A DNA stretch of 64,000 bases from Pseudanabaena sp. PCC 6802 (GCF_000332175.1 NZ_KB235910.1:674278-738277), one strand, 5' to 3'. Positions 8,960-17,171 are shown, counted from the stretch's first letter. Numbers and translations are program-made. The notes: generated by a model not told the origin, from the letters alone.

Positions 8960-9700
8960 TCATTGTACCTGCCTAAGTCCTGATTCTGGTGTAGAGAGTT
9001 GTGCAACCATTTCTGTACGCGACGAAACTCTAAGTTTACGAAACATTCGCTTCAAAGCCTGCTTGACAGAATTCTCGGTAATCCAAAGTTCATTCCCGAT
9101 CTCTGCGTTGGTTCGCCCTGAAGCAACCAAGTTGGCAATCTGTAACTCACGCGGCGTTAATCGATGGGTACTAAACGGTTGGTGCGGAGGTTTTGAAGTT
9201 ACGCTTTGTGCGAATCGCACGGTTGCAGTCCACGCGGATAGATGCAAACAAATAGCACTCAGATCGGCTAAATCTTGGGCATCAAAGGCAGGCATCGATC
9301 TTTCGCGGGTACATCCCACTGAACCAACGACTTGACCGCGCTCGACGATCGGTCCTGCCATCACATGCCAGTGATCCGGACGCGGACAGATTAATTTCCA
9401 AGTCTTGGGCGTGGTCACCAATCCTTCATGGACGGGAGTATGACGTTCTGCGATATAACGCGCCACAGGATTATGTTCCAAAGATAGGGCAAGGTTGAGA
9501 ATGGGTTGAAACTTTCGATCGGCTTTTAGCCGATCGAAGAAAAAGATGCCCGAGCGCTTGGCAGCAAAGTACTCCCCAAGTTTTGGTGCAAGGTGCGATC
9601 GCAAATCATCCTCATCCTTTGCTTGATAAATTTCTTCAAATAACAGCTTCAAGGAAACGATCATAGTGGTGAAAAGAGTACTCGATCGAGTACTAGGCAT
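8960..9700 (-). CDS. GAF-LuxR-type transcriptional regulator
   Basis: The 246-residue protein has an N-terminal GAF-like region (about 20-160) and a C-terminal LuxR helix-turn-helix (about 182-237). The HTH contains LTPRELQIANLVASGRTNAE then IGNELWITENSVKQALKRMF. There is no receiver domain, so the GAF part probably senses a ligand or redox state directly. It is divergent from the PfpI-like gene, and the gap holds two inverted repeats. ATG at 9700 or an internal ATG at 9664 (MIVSLKLLFEEIY) could be the start. The second would place the perfect palindrome at 9,677-9,694 outside the gene. Neither has a clear ribosome site. Confidence 0.82.
   Translation of the reverse strand: MPSTRSSTLFTTMIVSLKLLFEEIYQAKDEDDLRSHLAPKLGEYFAAKRSGIFFFDRLKADRKFQPILNLALSLEHNPVARYIAERHTPVHEGLVTTPKTWKLICPRPDHWHVMAGPIVERGQVVGSVGCTRERSMPAFDAQDLADLSAICLHLSAWTATVRFAQSVTSKPPHQPFSTHRLTPRELQIANLVASGRTNAEIGNELWITENSVKQALKRMFRKLRVSSRTEMVAQLSTPESGLRQVQ
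9677..9694. promoter_or_regulatory. Perfect 18-bp palindrome near the start of the GAF-LuxR gene
   Basis: AGTACTCGATCGAGTACT is an exact palindrome. It lies either in the first codons of the regulator (start 9700) or directly upstream of it (start 9664). Symmetric sites of this size beside a LuxR-type regulator often serve as operators. That role is inference here. Confidence 0.4.
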
Positions 9701-9708
9701 GCTGGGTT

Positions 9709-9731
9709 GCTATCCCTAGTATAAGGATAGC
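9709..9731. promoter_or_regulatory. Inverted repeat in the divergent intergenic region
   Basis: GCTATCC and GGATAGC are separated by nine bases (CTAGTATAA) between the regulator gene and the PfpI-like gene. The spacing suits a dimer binding site for control of one or both genes. No direct proof is available from sequence. Confidence 0.4.
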
Positions 9732-9763
9732 TTCAGTTCCAATTGCTACAAGGAGATTAATTT

Positions 9764-10441
9764 ATGACTGACTCACAAAAACACATCATTGGTTTGGTCT
9801 TTTATCCTGGCATGACATCACTGGACATTGTAGGTCCCCATCAAGTTTTTAGTGCGCTTCCCGGTGTCGAACTGCATCGGATCTGGAAAACGCTAGACCC
9901 GATTACATGCGATGACGGATTGGTAATTTTGCCGGATACCACCTTTGCAAATTGCCCGCCCCTGGACGTGATTTGTGTCGGTGGCGGTTTAGAGCAACGT
10001 TCAGTCGTAGACGATCCAGAGGTGCTGGAGTTTTTCCGCAAACAAGGCAGCACTGCCAAGTTTATTACTTCTGTGTGTGGCGGGTCGGAGTTTCTGGCGA
10101 AGGCAGGGCTGCTACAGGGTTATCGAGCAGCCACGCACTGGGGAATGCGCGAACAACTGATGGCAAATCTGGGTGTTGAGGTTGGTACCGAGCGCGTCGT
10201 TGTCGATCGCAATCGCATCACGGGTGGAGGCGTAACAGCCGGGATCGATTTTGGTTTAACGATCGCGAGTATCCTTTACGATGAGGAAACCGCCAAGATT
10301 GTGCAATTATTACTGGAGTACGATCCCGCTCCTCCGTTTGATGTCGGTTCGCCCGAAAAAGCGGGACCTGAGTTGGTCAAGAAAGCAGTGTTATTTATGC
10401 AGGGGTTGTCAAGTTTAGAACTTGCAAAATCAGCAAGCTGA
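9764..10441 (+). CDS. DJ-1/PfpI family protein (isonitrile hydratase InhA-like)
   Basis: The 225-residue protein of the class-I glutamine amidotransferase-like fold starts after a strong AAGGAG site. FYPGMTSLDIVGPHQVFS near residue 13 holds the conserved Asp. FITSVCGGSEFLAKAG carries the nucleophile-elbow Cys. InhA has VCTG at the elbow, while this one has VCGG, so the Thr thought to assist catalysis is missing. THWGMREQL and RVVVDRNRITGGGVTAGIDF are typical of the group. It may be a hydratase, a glyoxalase-like enzyme or a ligand-binding protein. The divergent GAF-LuxR gene and the membrane protein downstream suggest one regulated stress or detoxification unit. Confidence 0.85.
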   Translation: MTDSQKHIIGLVFYPGMTSLDIVGPHQVFSALPGVELHRIWKTLDPITCDDGLVILPDTTFANCPPLDVICVGGGLEQRSVVDDPEVLEFFRKQGSTAKFITSVCGGSEFLAKAGLLQGYRAATHWGMREQLMANLGVEVGTERVVVDRNRITGGGVTAGIDFGLTIASILYDEETAKIVQLLLEYDPAPPFDVGSPEKAGPELVKKAVLFMQGLSSLELAKSAS

Positions 10442-10442
10442 C

Positions 10443-10844
10443 ATGACTATAACTTCGGAAACAGAAGGGGATGTTGCTGCTGCAAGCTGGGTAAAACTTG
10501 GGTTTTACGCGACTTCCATCCTCTTTAACGTTTGTCTAATTGCTCAGGTATTAACGGTTGGTGTTGCCTACTTCAGCGATCCGGCTTGGTGGACTGTTCA
10601 CGTGTGGCTCGTGCGAGGGTATGGTGGCCTGTCGTTAATATTGCTGGCAGGGTCATTAATTGCTCCATTCTCAGACAGAGTTCGCTCGCTCGCCGCAAGT
10701 CTACCTGTGCTGCTTGGACTTCAGTTTTGCAGCATTCATCTCAAAACTTCGCTTCACTTAGAGGTACTTCATCCTCTGATTGGCTTCATATTATTCTATG
10801 TTTCCTCAAGCCTCGTACACCGTGTATCGCGTGAGTATATATAG
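10443..10844 (+). CDS. Small four-helix membrane protein (DUF6220-like)
   Basis: From ATG 10443 this encodes about 133 residues with four hydrophobic segments (about 15-38, 50-68, 80-95 and 103-122) and a His-containing helix (LKTSLHLEVLHPLIGFI). It resembles the DUF6220 family of small integral membrane proteins. It starts one base after the PfpI-like stop, which strongly suggests an operon with that gene. An in-frame ATG at 10422 overlaps the upstream gene. His residues in or near the helices could bind haem, but that is speculation. Confidence 0.7.
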   Translation: MTITSETEGDVAAASWVKLGFYATSILFNVCLIAQVLTVGVAYFSDPAWWTVHVWLVRGYGGLSLILLAGSLIAPFSDRVRSLAASLPVLLGLQFCSIHLKTSLHLEVLHPLIGFILFYVSSSLVHRVSREYI

Positions 10845-10879
10845 CTATAGCCAATAGGCTTAGGACAGGGGGTGTGGGG
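10841..10879. repeat. Left part of dispersed repeat family A copy split by the IS4 element
   Basis: ATAGCTATAGCCAATAGGCT then TAGGAC is the standard left end of family A. It ends in the 10-bp duplication GGGTGTGGGG (10,870-10,879), after which the IS4 element begins. The other half resumes at 12,292. Confidence 0.8.
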
Positions 10880-12291
10880 CAGTGGTGTCAAGTTAAGGCA
10901 TCCGCCCAGATGTCAAGGGAGTGCGCCTGAATCTGTCGCTGTCGTTTCCGCTTTGATTTAACCAGGCCAAAGGATTTGGCATAAGTGACCAGGAATGTTA
11001 CAAGGTCGGTTGCACGACCTTGTTGACGAGCACGGGAAAAGTGATAGAAACTGCGGAACACCATTTCCACTGAAATGCATTCAAGGGGTTGGCGCAAGGC
11101 AACTGCGACTTGAGCGCAGAGATCCATCAGTAGCACGTAGAAGATCCAAGTACTATAAAGCTGAATTTTGACGCCATTGCTACCGCAGACCCACAAGTAT
11201 GATAAACCTAACAATCGCTTCGTGAGCAAGAAGGCATCTTCAATCTGCCAACGCCGTCGATAGAGGTCGCAGACTTGTTGAGGGGAGAGGCGAGTCGGTT
11301 CCAGGACATTGGTAAGATAGGTGTACCAGGTTTTGCCCCACAAGACGGAGACCAAGCGCAGTGGATGGGTACAGGGATTAGAGCGATACTGTCCTAATTC
11401 GATCAGTTCATCGCGATAGAAATTGCCCTGACTCAGAACGCGAGTGACTTTGTAGGCGCTCTTTTGCCGCAAGCGGGTGACAAACCATTTCTGGGTTTCG
11501 GTGAATGTATCAAACCAGACGAAACTAAAAAACCCTAAGTCAAACACCAACAGCCCATCCACGGGCAATCGCTCCAACAGTTGCTGACTCCAGGTTTTAT
11601 CATTGGCGTGTTCATCTGGGGTGTACCAAATCCCTAAAGGACGCAAACTCCAGGCATCCACCAACGCCATCATCTTACCCCCTAAGGGGAATTTCTGGTT
11701 GCGCAGGCGCTCCAGCTTCTTTGCTAACGCTTCGAGAACCGACCCATCTGCCATGGCCACGGTTGTAAAGCTTGCCTGTACCTGTCCCCATGCCTGCGGC
11801 ACCAGCGCTGAATTTGCGGACACGGGCAACCGCATCAGTACTTGTTCCCACATCTGCACAAACAAAGCCGCAGGCAGCGTACGCAAGCGCTCTGACAGGG
11901 CTTGCTTCGTCACTCGCTTTGCCTCCACCCATAACAAGCCATCCTGTTCCAGCAAGCGCAGCACTTCACTTAGTCCGCCGATCTGTCGATACACTAGGCT
12001 CAACACGATCGCACACATCACGGGCAACGTTAACACTCGCTCGCGCAACTGTCGAGTTTTGTCTCGCACCGTTTTGAGATTAGCAAATGTCCCTGGACTC
12101 AACCAATCCCGCAGTCGCGCTTCTAACTCTTCATTGCTCGGCGCGGGCACGCTCACTCGTCGCCGCAAATCTGGATTCCCATATCGATGTTTTGCCTTCA
12201 TAGGGGTAACCACAAATAGGTCTGATTTCAGCCTAAATCCGTTTGAGCTACCCCTTGACAATGACTATCTTTTCTTAACTTGACACCACTG
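10880..12291 (-). mobile_element. Intact IS4-family insertion sequence, 1,412 bp
   Basis: The terminal inverted repeats are CAGTGGTGTCAAGTTAAG at the left end and CTTAACTTGACACCACTG at the right (perfect over 18 bp). The 10-bp direct duplication GGGTGTGGGG flanks both sides (10,870-10,879 and 12,292-12,301), as expected for the IS4 family. It carries one minus-strand transposase gene with no visible break. The insertion target is a GC-rich palindromic repeat of family A. Identical duplications suggest a recent insertion. Confidence 0.9.
10888..12201 (-). CDS. IS4-family transposase
   Basis: The protein has about 437 residues from the ATG at 12,201 (MKAKHRYGNPDLRRR), although a TTG at 12,261 would add 20. 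It is a DDE enzyme: VAMADGS supplies the first Asp, LLVFDLGFFSF the second, and YRRRWQIEDAFLLTK fits exactly the IS4 signature Y-2-R-3-E-6-K with the catalytic Glu. It cuts and joins the ends of its own element. The gene ends 8 bases inside the left terminal repeat. No frameshift is seen, so it may be active. Confidence 0.9.
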   Translation of the reverse strand: MKAKHRYGNPDLRRRVSVPAPSNEELEARLRDWLSPGTFANLKTVRDKTRQLRERVLTLPVMCAIVLSLVYRQIGGLSEVLRLLEQDGLLWVEAKRVTKQALSERLRTLPAALFVQMWEQVLMRLPVSANSALVPQAWGQVQASFTTVAMADGSVLEALAKKLERLRNQKFPLGGKMMALVDAWSLRPLGIWYTPDEHANDKTWSQQLLERLPVDGLLVFDLGFFSFVWFDTFTETQKWFVTRLRQKSAYKVTRVLSQGNFYRDELIELGQYRSNPCTHPLRLVSVLWGKTWYTYLTNVLEPTRLSPQQVCDLYRRRWQIEDAFLLTKRLLGLSYLWVCGSNGVKIQLYSTWIFYVLLMDLCAQVAVALRQPLECISVEMVFRSFYHFSRARQQGRATDLVTFLVTYAKSFGLVKSKRKRQRQIQAHSLDIWADALT

Positions 12292-12348
12292 GGGTGTGGG
12301 GGCGCAGCCCCCACACCCCCTGTCCTAACAGATCTGTCTACGGCTATA
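12292..12348. repeat. Right part of dispersed repeat family A copy split by the IS4 element
   Basis: It begins with the 10-bp duplication and continues GGCGCAGCCCCCACACCCCC then TGTCCTAACAGATCTGTC and the GGCTATA end. Joined to the left part (with one duplication removed), it regenerates a family A element with its inner stem. Confidence 0.8.
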
Positions 12349-12371
12349 AAACATTGAGGTGAATGGCGAGC

Positions 12372-12483
12372 TATAGCGTTTTTCAATTGAGAACAGGTTT
12401 TATTGACGGGGTAAAAGGGGGCCACCCCTTCTTGGGGGCATTGCCCCCAAACCCCCTTCTCGTTTTCATCTGAAAACCGCTAT
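12372..12483. repeat. Dispersed repeat family B, copy 1 (reverse)
   Basis: The element starts TATAGCGTTTTTCAATTGAG and ends TGAAAACCGCTATA, the same ends as copies at 30,656 and 36,857. The inside holds GGGGGCATTGCCCCC, a short hairpin. Together with the family A half it fills the gap upstream of dnaX. Confidence 0.75.
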
Positions 12484-12566
12484 ATGCATGATGGCAATGG
12501 AATTGCGATCGTAAACTAGAAGAAGCATAGATACTGTATAAGGCAGTCTTTGAGCGAATTCGCCAT

Positions 12567-14561
12567 ATGGGTTATGAGCCTTTACACCATAAATACCGCC
12601 CGCAAACCTTTGCCGATCTGGTTGGGCAAGAAGCGATCGCCACGATCCTAACCAATGCGATCGAAACACAGCGCATTGCGCCTGCCTATTTGTTAACTGG
12701 GGCTAGAGGCACGGGCAAAACCTCCACCGCTCGGATTATGGCAAAATCGTTGAATTGTCTCAGTTATGATGCGCCCACCCCCACACCTTGCGGTCAATGC
12801 GAACTATGCCGCAGCGTAACCATCGGTAATGCCCTCGATATTACCGAAATTGATGCCGCCAGCAATACAGGCGTTGATAATATTCGCGAGTTGATCGAAC
12901 GCGCCCAATTTGCCCCAGTTCAGGCTAGGTATAAAGTTTATGCAATTGACGAGTGTCATATGCTTAGCACGGCAGCATTTAATGCTTTACTCAAAACTTT
13001 AGAAGAACCACCCGATCGCGTTGTTTTTATCCTCGCCACCACCGATCCGCAAAGAGTATTACCTACGATTATTTCGCGTTGCCAAAGATTTGACTTCCGG
13101 CGCATACCACTTGGGGCAATGGTGGGACATCTGCAAAAGATTGCCGATCTCGAACGCATTGCCATTAATCCCGAAGCGATTACTCTGGTAGCACAGATCG
13201 CTCAGGGAGGTTTGAGAGATGCGGAAAGCCTCCTCGATCAGCTCAGTCTCACTGAAGGTGAAATTACAACCGAGGCGGTATGGGATTTAGTCGGCACCGT
13301 TCCAGAACGAGATCTGTTAACGCTGCTAGAAGCAATCGCTCAGGATAACTCTATCCAGGTGCTGGAACAATCCAGGCAAGTAATGGATCGAGGTCGCGAG
13401 CCATTAATCGTATTGCAGAGTTTGGCAGGAATGTATCGCGATTTATTGATTGCCAAAACTGCCAGCGATCGCCGCGATCTGGTCGCTCTCACCGCCGCCA
13501 GTTGGGATAGATTGCAACAACTCGCAGCGATATTTCCCATTTCTAATATTTTGGCTGGACAACAGCATTTACGCAGCGCCGAAGTACAGGTTAAAAATAC
13601 CACTCAGCCGAGATTATGGTTGGAAGTAACTTTATTAGGTCTTTTACCATCAGCACGTGCGGTCGCAAGCGATTCTAGTAACTCTAAAGCGATCGCGCTA
13701 CCATCCCCCCCATCAGGGCAGGCACAGAAAGGGCAGACACAAGACTCTGCCCCTGCAGCAAACCATCCCCCCGAAAACCAATCCCCGATCCCCAACTCCC
13801 AACCCCCAGTACTCCAACCTCCAACCCCCGCTCCCACATCAAAAGTCGATGCGGTCAATTCCGAGCGTGCCAGCAGTGCAGAGATTCCCCAAACGGATTC
13901 CGAGCCACCAGTATCCATATCGCCAGATTCCACGGCTGCCATCCCCGCTAGCCAGACCGAGACTGAAGAACCTCTACCTCTCGCTCCCGATCTAGAAGCC
14001 CTATGGCAGGAACTGATGCTCGCCTTACCCCCTGCGCCCAGGGGGTTGCTGGCCGAACATGGCAAATTTATCGAAGTAACCGAAACCAAAGTCAGAATCG
14101 GATTAAAAAACATCACATTTAAGAATATCGCAGAGACCAAACGCGATGACGTTACCAAATCCTGCGAAAAAGTGTTTAACCGCCCCATACAGGTAGTATT
14201 TGAAGCGATTGGAGCCAAAGCGATCGCCAGGAAAACCATGCCCGCCTCCCCCTCTGCAACGCCCGCTAACCCACCACCCCCATCGTCCCCATCAGGGCAG
14301 GTACAGAGAGAACGGGCACAGGGAGGGCAGGCACAAGGCACTGCCCCTACGCCCTTACGTCCACCAACCCCCAATAATCCTCCCAATAATCTAAATCCCA
14401 ACCAAACCCCAGCCCCCAGCCCCCAGCCCCCAGCCAATCCTCAACCAACCTCCTTCACGCTAAAATCCCCCGAGGAACGAGCCATTCAAAATATTGCCGA
14501 ATTTTTTGGCGGACAGATTATCGACCTTGACAGCGAGCCGGATGCAGGGAGTAAAGCATAA
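12567..14561 (+). CDS. dnaX: DNA polymerase III subunits gamma and tau
   Basis: The 664-residue clamp-loader ATPase opens the sliding clamp and holds polymerase III at the fork. Walker A is GARGTGKTSTARIMAK (about residue 48), the zinc site is CGQCELCRSV, Walker B is VYAIDECHML and the sensor is ILATTDPQ. Domain III follows to about 370. The C-terminal part is a Pro/Ser/Gln linker with a conserved block around residues 470-555. Unlike several cyanobacterial dnaX genes there is no intein. Two GC-rich dispersed-repeat fragments lie in frame in the linker. Both gamma and tau may be made. Confidence 0.95.
   Translation: MGYEPLHHKYRPQTFADLVGQEAIATILTNAIETQRIAPAYLLTGARGTGKTSTARIMAKSLNCLSYDAPTPTPCGQCELCRSVTIGNALDITEIDAASNTGVDNIRELIERAQFAPVQARYKVYAIDECHMLSTAAFNALLKTLEEPPDRVVFILATTDPQRVLPTIISRCQRFDFRRIPLGAMVGHLQKIADLERIAINPEAITLVAQIAQGGLRDAESLLDQLSLTEGEITTEAVWDLVGTVPERDLLTLLEAIAQDNSIQVLEQSRQVMDRGREPLIVLQSLAGMYRDLLIAKTASDRRDLVALTAASWDRLQQLAAIFPISNILAGQQHLRSAEVQVKNTTQPRLWLEVTLLGLLPSARAVASDSSNSKAIALPSPPSGQAQKGQTQDSAPAANHPPENQSPIPNSQPPVLQPPTPAPTSKVDAVNSERASSAEIPQTDSEPPVSISPDSTAAIPASQTETEEPLPLAPDLEALWQELMLALPPAPRGLLAEHGKFIEVTETKVRIGLKNITFKNIAETKRDDVTKSCEKVFNRPIQVVFEAIGAKAIARKTMPASPSATPANPPPPSSPSGQVQRERAQGGQAQGTAPTPLRPPTPNNPPNNLNPNQTPAPSPQPPANPQPTSFTLKSPEERAIQNIAEFFGGQIIDLDSEPDAGSKA
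13711..13756. repeat. GC-rich dispersed-repeat fragment inside dnaX linker (unit 1)
   Basis: CATCAGGGCAGGCACAGAAA through CTCTGCCCCTGC is closely similar to 14,290-14,350. Both are read in frame, giving SGQAQKGQTQDSAP here. The outer parts (CAGGGCAGG and CTGCCCCTG) are inverted relative to each other. Confidence 0.6.
14290..14350. repeat. GC-rich dispersed-repeat fragment inside dnaX linker (unit 2)
   Basis: CATCAGGGCAGGTACAGAGA through GCACTGCCCCTAC gives SGQVQRERAQGGQAQGTAP in frame, a longer version of unit 1. Similar GGGGCAG-type sequence occurs between genes at 46.74 kb. Confidence 0.6.
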
Positions 14562-14617
14562 TGCCGAAGTTACTGGCAGGTATGAGCTAAGATACTTAGC
14601 AGTCAACCTTTGTTGTT

Positions 14618-16414
14618 ATGATTTCTACACTCTTAGATAACCGCTACCAAATTATTCGAGTATTGGGTACGGGTGGCTTTGGTGAGACTTTTTTAGCTGA
14701 GGACACCAAAATGCCCTCCAGTCGCTATTGCGCGATCAAGCAACTGAGAGCGATCGCCGATAATCCCCAGGTATATCAACTACTTCAGCAGAGATTTTTA
14801 CGCGAAGCAGCCGTGCTGGAAGAGTTAGGTGAAGGTTGCAGCCAAATTCCCTGCTTATATGCCTACTTTACTGAGAACGAACAGTTCTACCTGGTGCAGG
14901 AATGGATTGAGGGGCAAACTTTGTTGGAAAAAGTAAAGTCTGAGGGCAGACAGAGTGAAGATTTCACGCGACAAATCCTGATTGACATTCTGCATATTTT
15001 GAACTACATCCACAGTCGTGGGATCATCCACCGCGATATCAAACCAGATAACATTATTCTACGCAACTGCGATCGCCAGCCAGTTTTGATCGACTTTGGA
15101 GCCGTGAAAGAAACTGTGGGTGGGGGAGCAATACCTCACGCGACAAAATCAATTATTATTGGTACGCCTGGATTTATGTCTTCAGAACAGTCGATGGGCA
15201 GACCGACCTTCGCCAGCGATCTCTACGGTCTGGGCATGACTGGCATTTACCTGCTTACAGGTAAAATGCCGAGGGATTTAACTACCGACCCTGAAACTGC
15301 CGAAATTGTCTGGCGGGGGCAAGCACCTGGCATCAGCGAGTCACTAGCGCGAATATTGGAGAAAGCCGTGCAGTTTTATCCTCGCGATCGCTATGGGAAT
15401 GCCAAAACCATGCTGAGCGATTTGGAAAATGCTAGCGAGCCTGGCTTTGTGCCCTTACCTTCACAGGTGCCAACTATGGCAATACCGATTTCAAGGAAGA
15501 GCCAGAGTACTGGTGTGGCATCGCGTCAATTTACGCCAAAGCTATTAGTGGCTCAATCCGCATCCAGTCCCGTACCGAGTAGAGCTAGAAGATCTAAGCA
15601 GAAAATCGCGATCGCCACTTTTCTCAGTTTAGGCATCCTGTTTGGTATTGGTGCGGCGATCGTCCTGCCGTTTCTGAGAACGCTCCAAACATCAAATCCT
15701 ATCGCTCAGCAAAATCCTACAATAAAACCAGTCAAGCCCATTGCGATCGCGCCTACTTCTTTCTATTTCCTCGCTGATTCTGCCTATGCGGACGAGAGCA
15801 GTGCCAAGCGCCATGTCGAAGCTCTGAAAGCGGACGGATTCGATCGAGCTGGAATATTTAAGTTATCCGATTATCCCAATTTAAAACGGGGAAAAGCAAA
15901 TACTCAGGTATACGTGGCGAAATTCCAAGATCGAGATAGCTGTATCGCGCAATTGGAACTTTACGTCACTCGTCATCCTAACGCTTACTGTGCCCTGGCC
16001 AGTACCGATCCTACCAGACCGATTGAGAAAGTAGCAGGTAGTTCGGTGCTGCCCCCCAAACCAGAGCCAGTTATAGCTCAAGCAAGTACATCTCCCGAGC
16101 AGGCAGTGCGAGAATACTACGATCTGATTAACCGACAAAACTACGCGATCGCGTGGGAGAGGTTGTCACCTGGCTTTCAACAAGCGAGGGCAAAACATGG
16201 ATTTAAAGGTTCTTATCTATCCTGGTGGGGTGAAATAGAAAGAGTGGAAGTCAGTGATGCCAGCCTGGTGTCTCGCGGCGCGGATCTGGCAAAAGTGAAT
16301 GCCGAACTGACTTATTACAAGAAAAACGGCGATATCATCCCCGAATCTCTGCAAATCTTTTTACGATGGGATACATCTCATGGTTGGCTATTTGATGATA
16401 CAAGAGTAAGATAA
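14618..16414 (+). CDS. Ser/Thr protein kinase with membrane anchor and SPOR-like plus NTF2-like C-terminal regions
   Basis: The 598-residue Hanks-type kinase has a domain at about 10-270 with GTGGFGETF, the Lys in CAIKQL, HRDIKPDN, DFGAVKE and GTPGFMSSEQ. A hydrophobic segment (about 332-350, IATFLSLGILFGIGAAIVLP) anchors it. Beyond it are a region at about 380-465 that looks like a SPOR or sporulation-related fold (YVAKFQDRDSCIAQLEL) and a terminal region (about 488-598) resembling small NTF2/ARC6-IMS-like domains (AVREYYDLINRQNYAIAWER). It is a separate lineage from the TPR kinases upstream. It sits 56 bases after dnaX on the same strand, although that may be chance. Confidence 0.88.
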   Translation: MISTLLDNRYQIIRVLGTGGFGETFLAEDTKMPSSRYCAIKQLRAIADNPQVYQLLQQRFLREAAVLEELGEGCSQIPCLYAYFTENEQFYLVQEWIEGQTLLEKVKSEGRQSEDFTRQILIDILHILNYIHSRGIIHRDIKPDNIILRNCDRQPVLIDFGAVKETVGGGAIPHATKSIIIGTPGFMSSEQSMGRPTFASDLYGLGMTGIYLLTGKMPRDLTTDPETAEIVWRGQAPGISESLARILEKAVQFYPRDRYGNAKTMLSDLENASEPGFVPLPSQVPTMAIPISRKSQSTGVASRQFTPKLLVAQSASSPVPSRARRSKQKIAIATFLSLGILFGIGAAIVLPFLRTLQTSNPIAQQNPTIKPVKPIAIAPTSFYFLADSAYADESSAKRHVEALKADGFDRAGIFKLSDYPNLKRGKANTQVYVAKFQDRDSCIAQLELYVTRHPNAYCALASTDPTRPIEKVAGSSVLPPKPEPVIAQASTSPEQAVREYYDLINRQNYAIAWERLSPGFQQARAKHGFKGSYLSWWGEIERVEVSDASLVSRGADLAKVNAELTYYKKNGDIIPESLQIFLRWDTSHGWLFDDTRVR

Positions 16415-16458
16415 TCTAGCGCTCGGCAACTGACTATTAGCAGTCTGTTTCCCCAAAA

Positions 16459-16827
16459 TTGCATCAACCGGAGAAAACTAATGGAATCACAGATAAAACT
16501 ATTGCTTTGGCAATAATAGGAATCGAAATTCGCATTGCCCACTACCCTCCCTATACCTCCAAGTACAATCCCATTGAGTACCGCTTATTTCCCCATCTCT
16601 CTCGTGTGTGTCAAGGTGCGATCTTTGAGAGTGTCCAGACTGTTCAAGACTTAATGGCAAAAGCAACTACTCGCACAGGACTGAATGTATTTACGACCAT
16701 ACTCGACAAGAGCTATCAAACGGGGCGAAAAGTGGCTGAAGACTTCAAATCCAACATGAAGATTGTCTTTGATGAATTCTTGCCGCAATGGAATTATACG
16801 GCAAAGCCAGAATTACAAGTTATTTAA
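16459..16827 (+). pseudogene. C-terminal fragment of an ISAzo13-type transposase
   Basis: IAHYPPYTSKYNPIEYRLFP and the following CQGAIFESVQTVQDL match the C-terminal third of ISAzo13-like transposases, including the catalytic Glu in YNPIEYRLF. The first two-thirds are absent, and the first residues look like random extension. No terminal repeats are clear. It is a relic beside the tRNA-Ala region. Confidence 0.7.
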
Positions 16828-16842
16828 TCCACGTTCCTAAGC

Positions 16843-16956
16843 AACCGCCCTGCCAGTAGCGTTATCGTCAACACCCACCGCTAGGGTGTAGCGCTTGCCC
16901 TGCCAGTGCCATCGCAGTCGTAACCTGCCTTCGTGGTTTTCTATAGTTACCTTCAT
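16843..16956 (-). pseudogene. Relic of a phage-type integrase N-terminus
   Basis: From ATG at 16,956 the minus strand reads MKVTIENHEGRLRLRWHWQG then KRYTLAVGVDDNATGRAVA and stops. It looks like the arm-binding start of tyrosine integrases (a pattern E-G-R-L-R-L-R-W, Q-G-K-R-Y-x-L). Only 37 codons remain. It lies 142 bases downstream of the 3' end of tRNA-Ala on the same strand, the usual place for an integrase of an element that inserted at a tRNA. Confidence 0.5.
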
Positions 16957-17098
16957 TTCGGGGTAATTTTCGGGGTAATTTTACTAACCCAAACAACCCT
17001 TAAAAGCCTATTTTCGTTAGCTTATTGACAGCAAAAACGACCTTCAAGAGTTCTTTGCAACTCCCAAAAGTCTTATCTGTAAACGGTTCCCCAACCGA

Positions 17099-17171
17099 TG
17101 GAGCTAAGCGGATTCGAACCGCTGACCCTCTCAATGCCATTGAGATGCGCTACCAACTGCGCTATAGCCCC
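17099..17171 (-). tRNA. tRNA-Ala (anticodon GGC)
   Basis: On the minus strand the sequence folds as a complete cloverleaf. The acceptor arm GGGGCTA pairs with TAGCTCC, and the D arm is GCGCAGTTGGTAGCGC. The anticodon stem TCTCA/TGAGA has loop ATGGCAT with anticodon GGC, and the T arm is GCGGTTCGAATCCGC. The CCA end is not encoded. It decodes GCC/GCU alanine codons. Confidence 0.95.

Noticed and set aside
13604-14437. Long minus-strand frame of 277 codons opposite dnaX
   Set aside because: It is a shadow of the Pro-rich linker, composed of Gly/Ala/Ser runs with no family signature.
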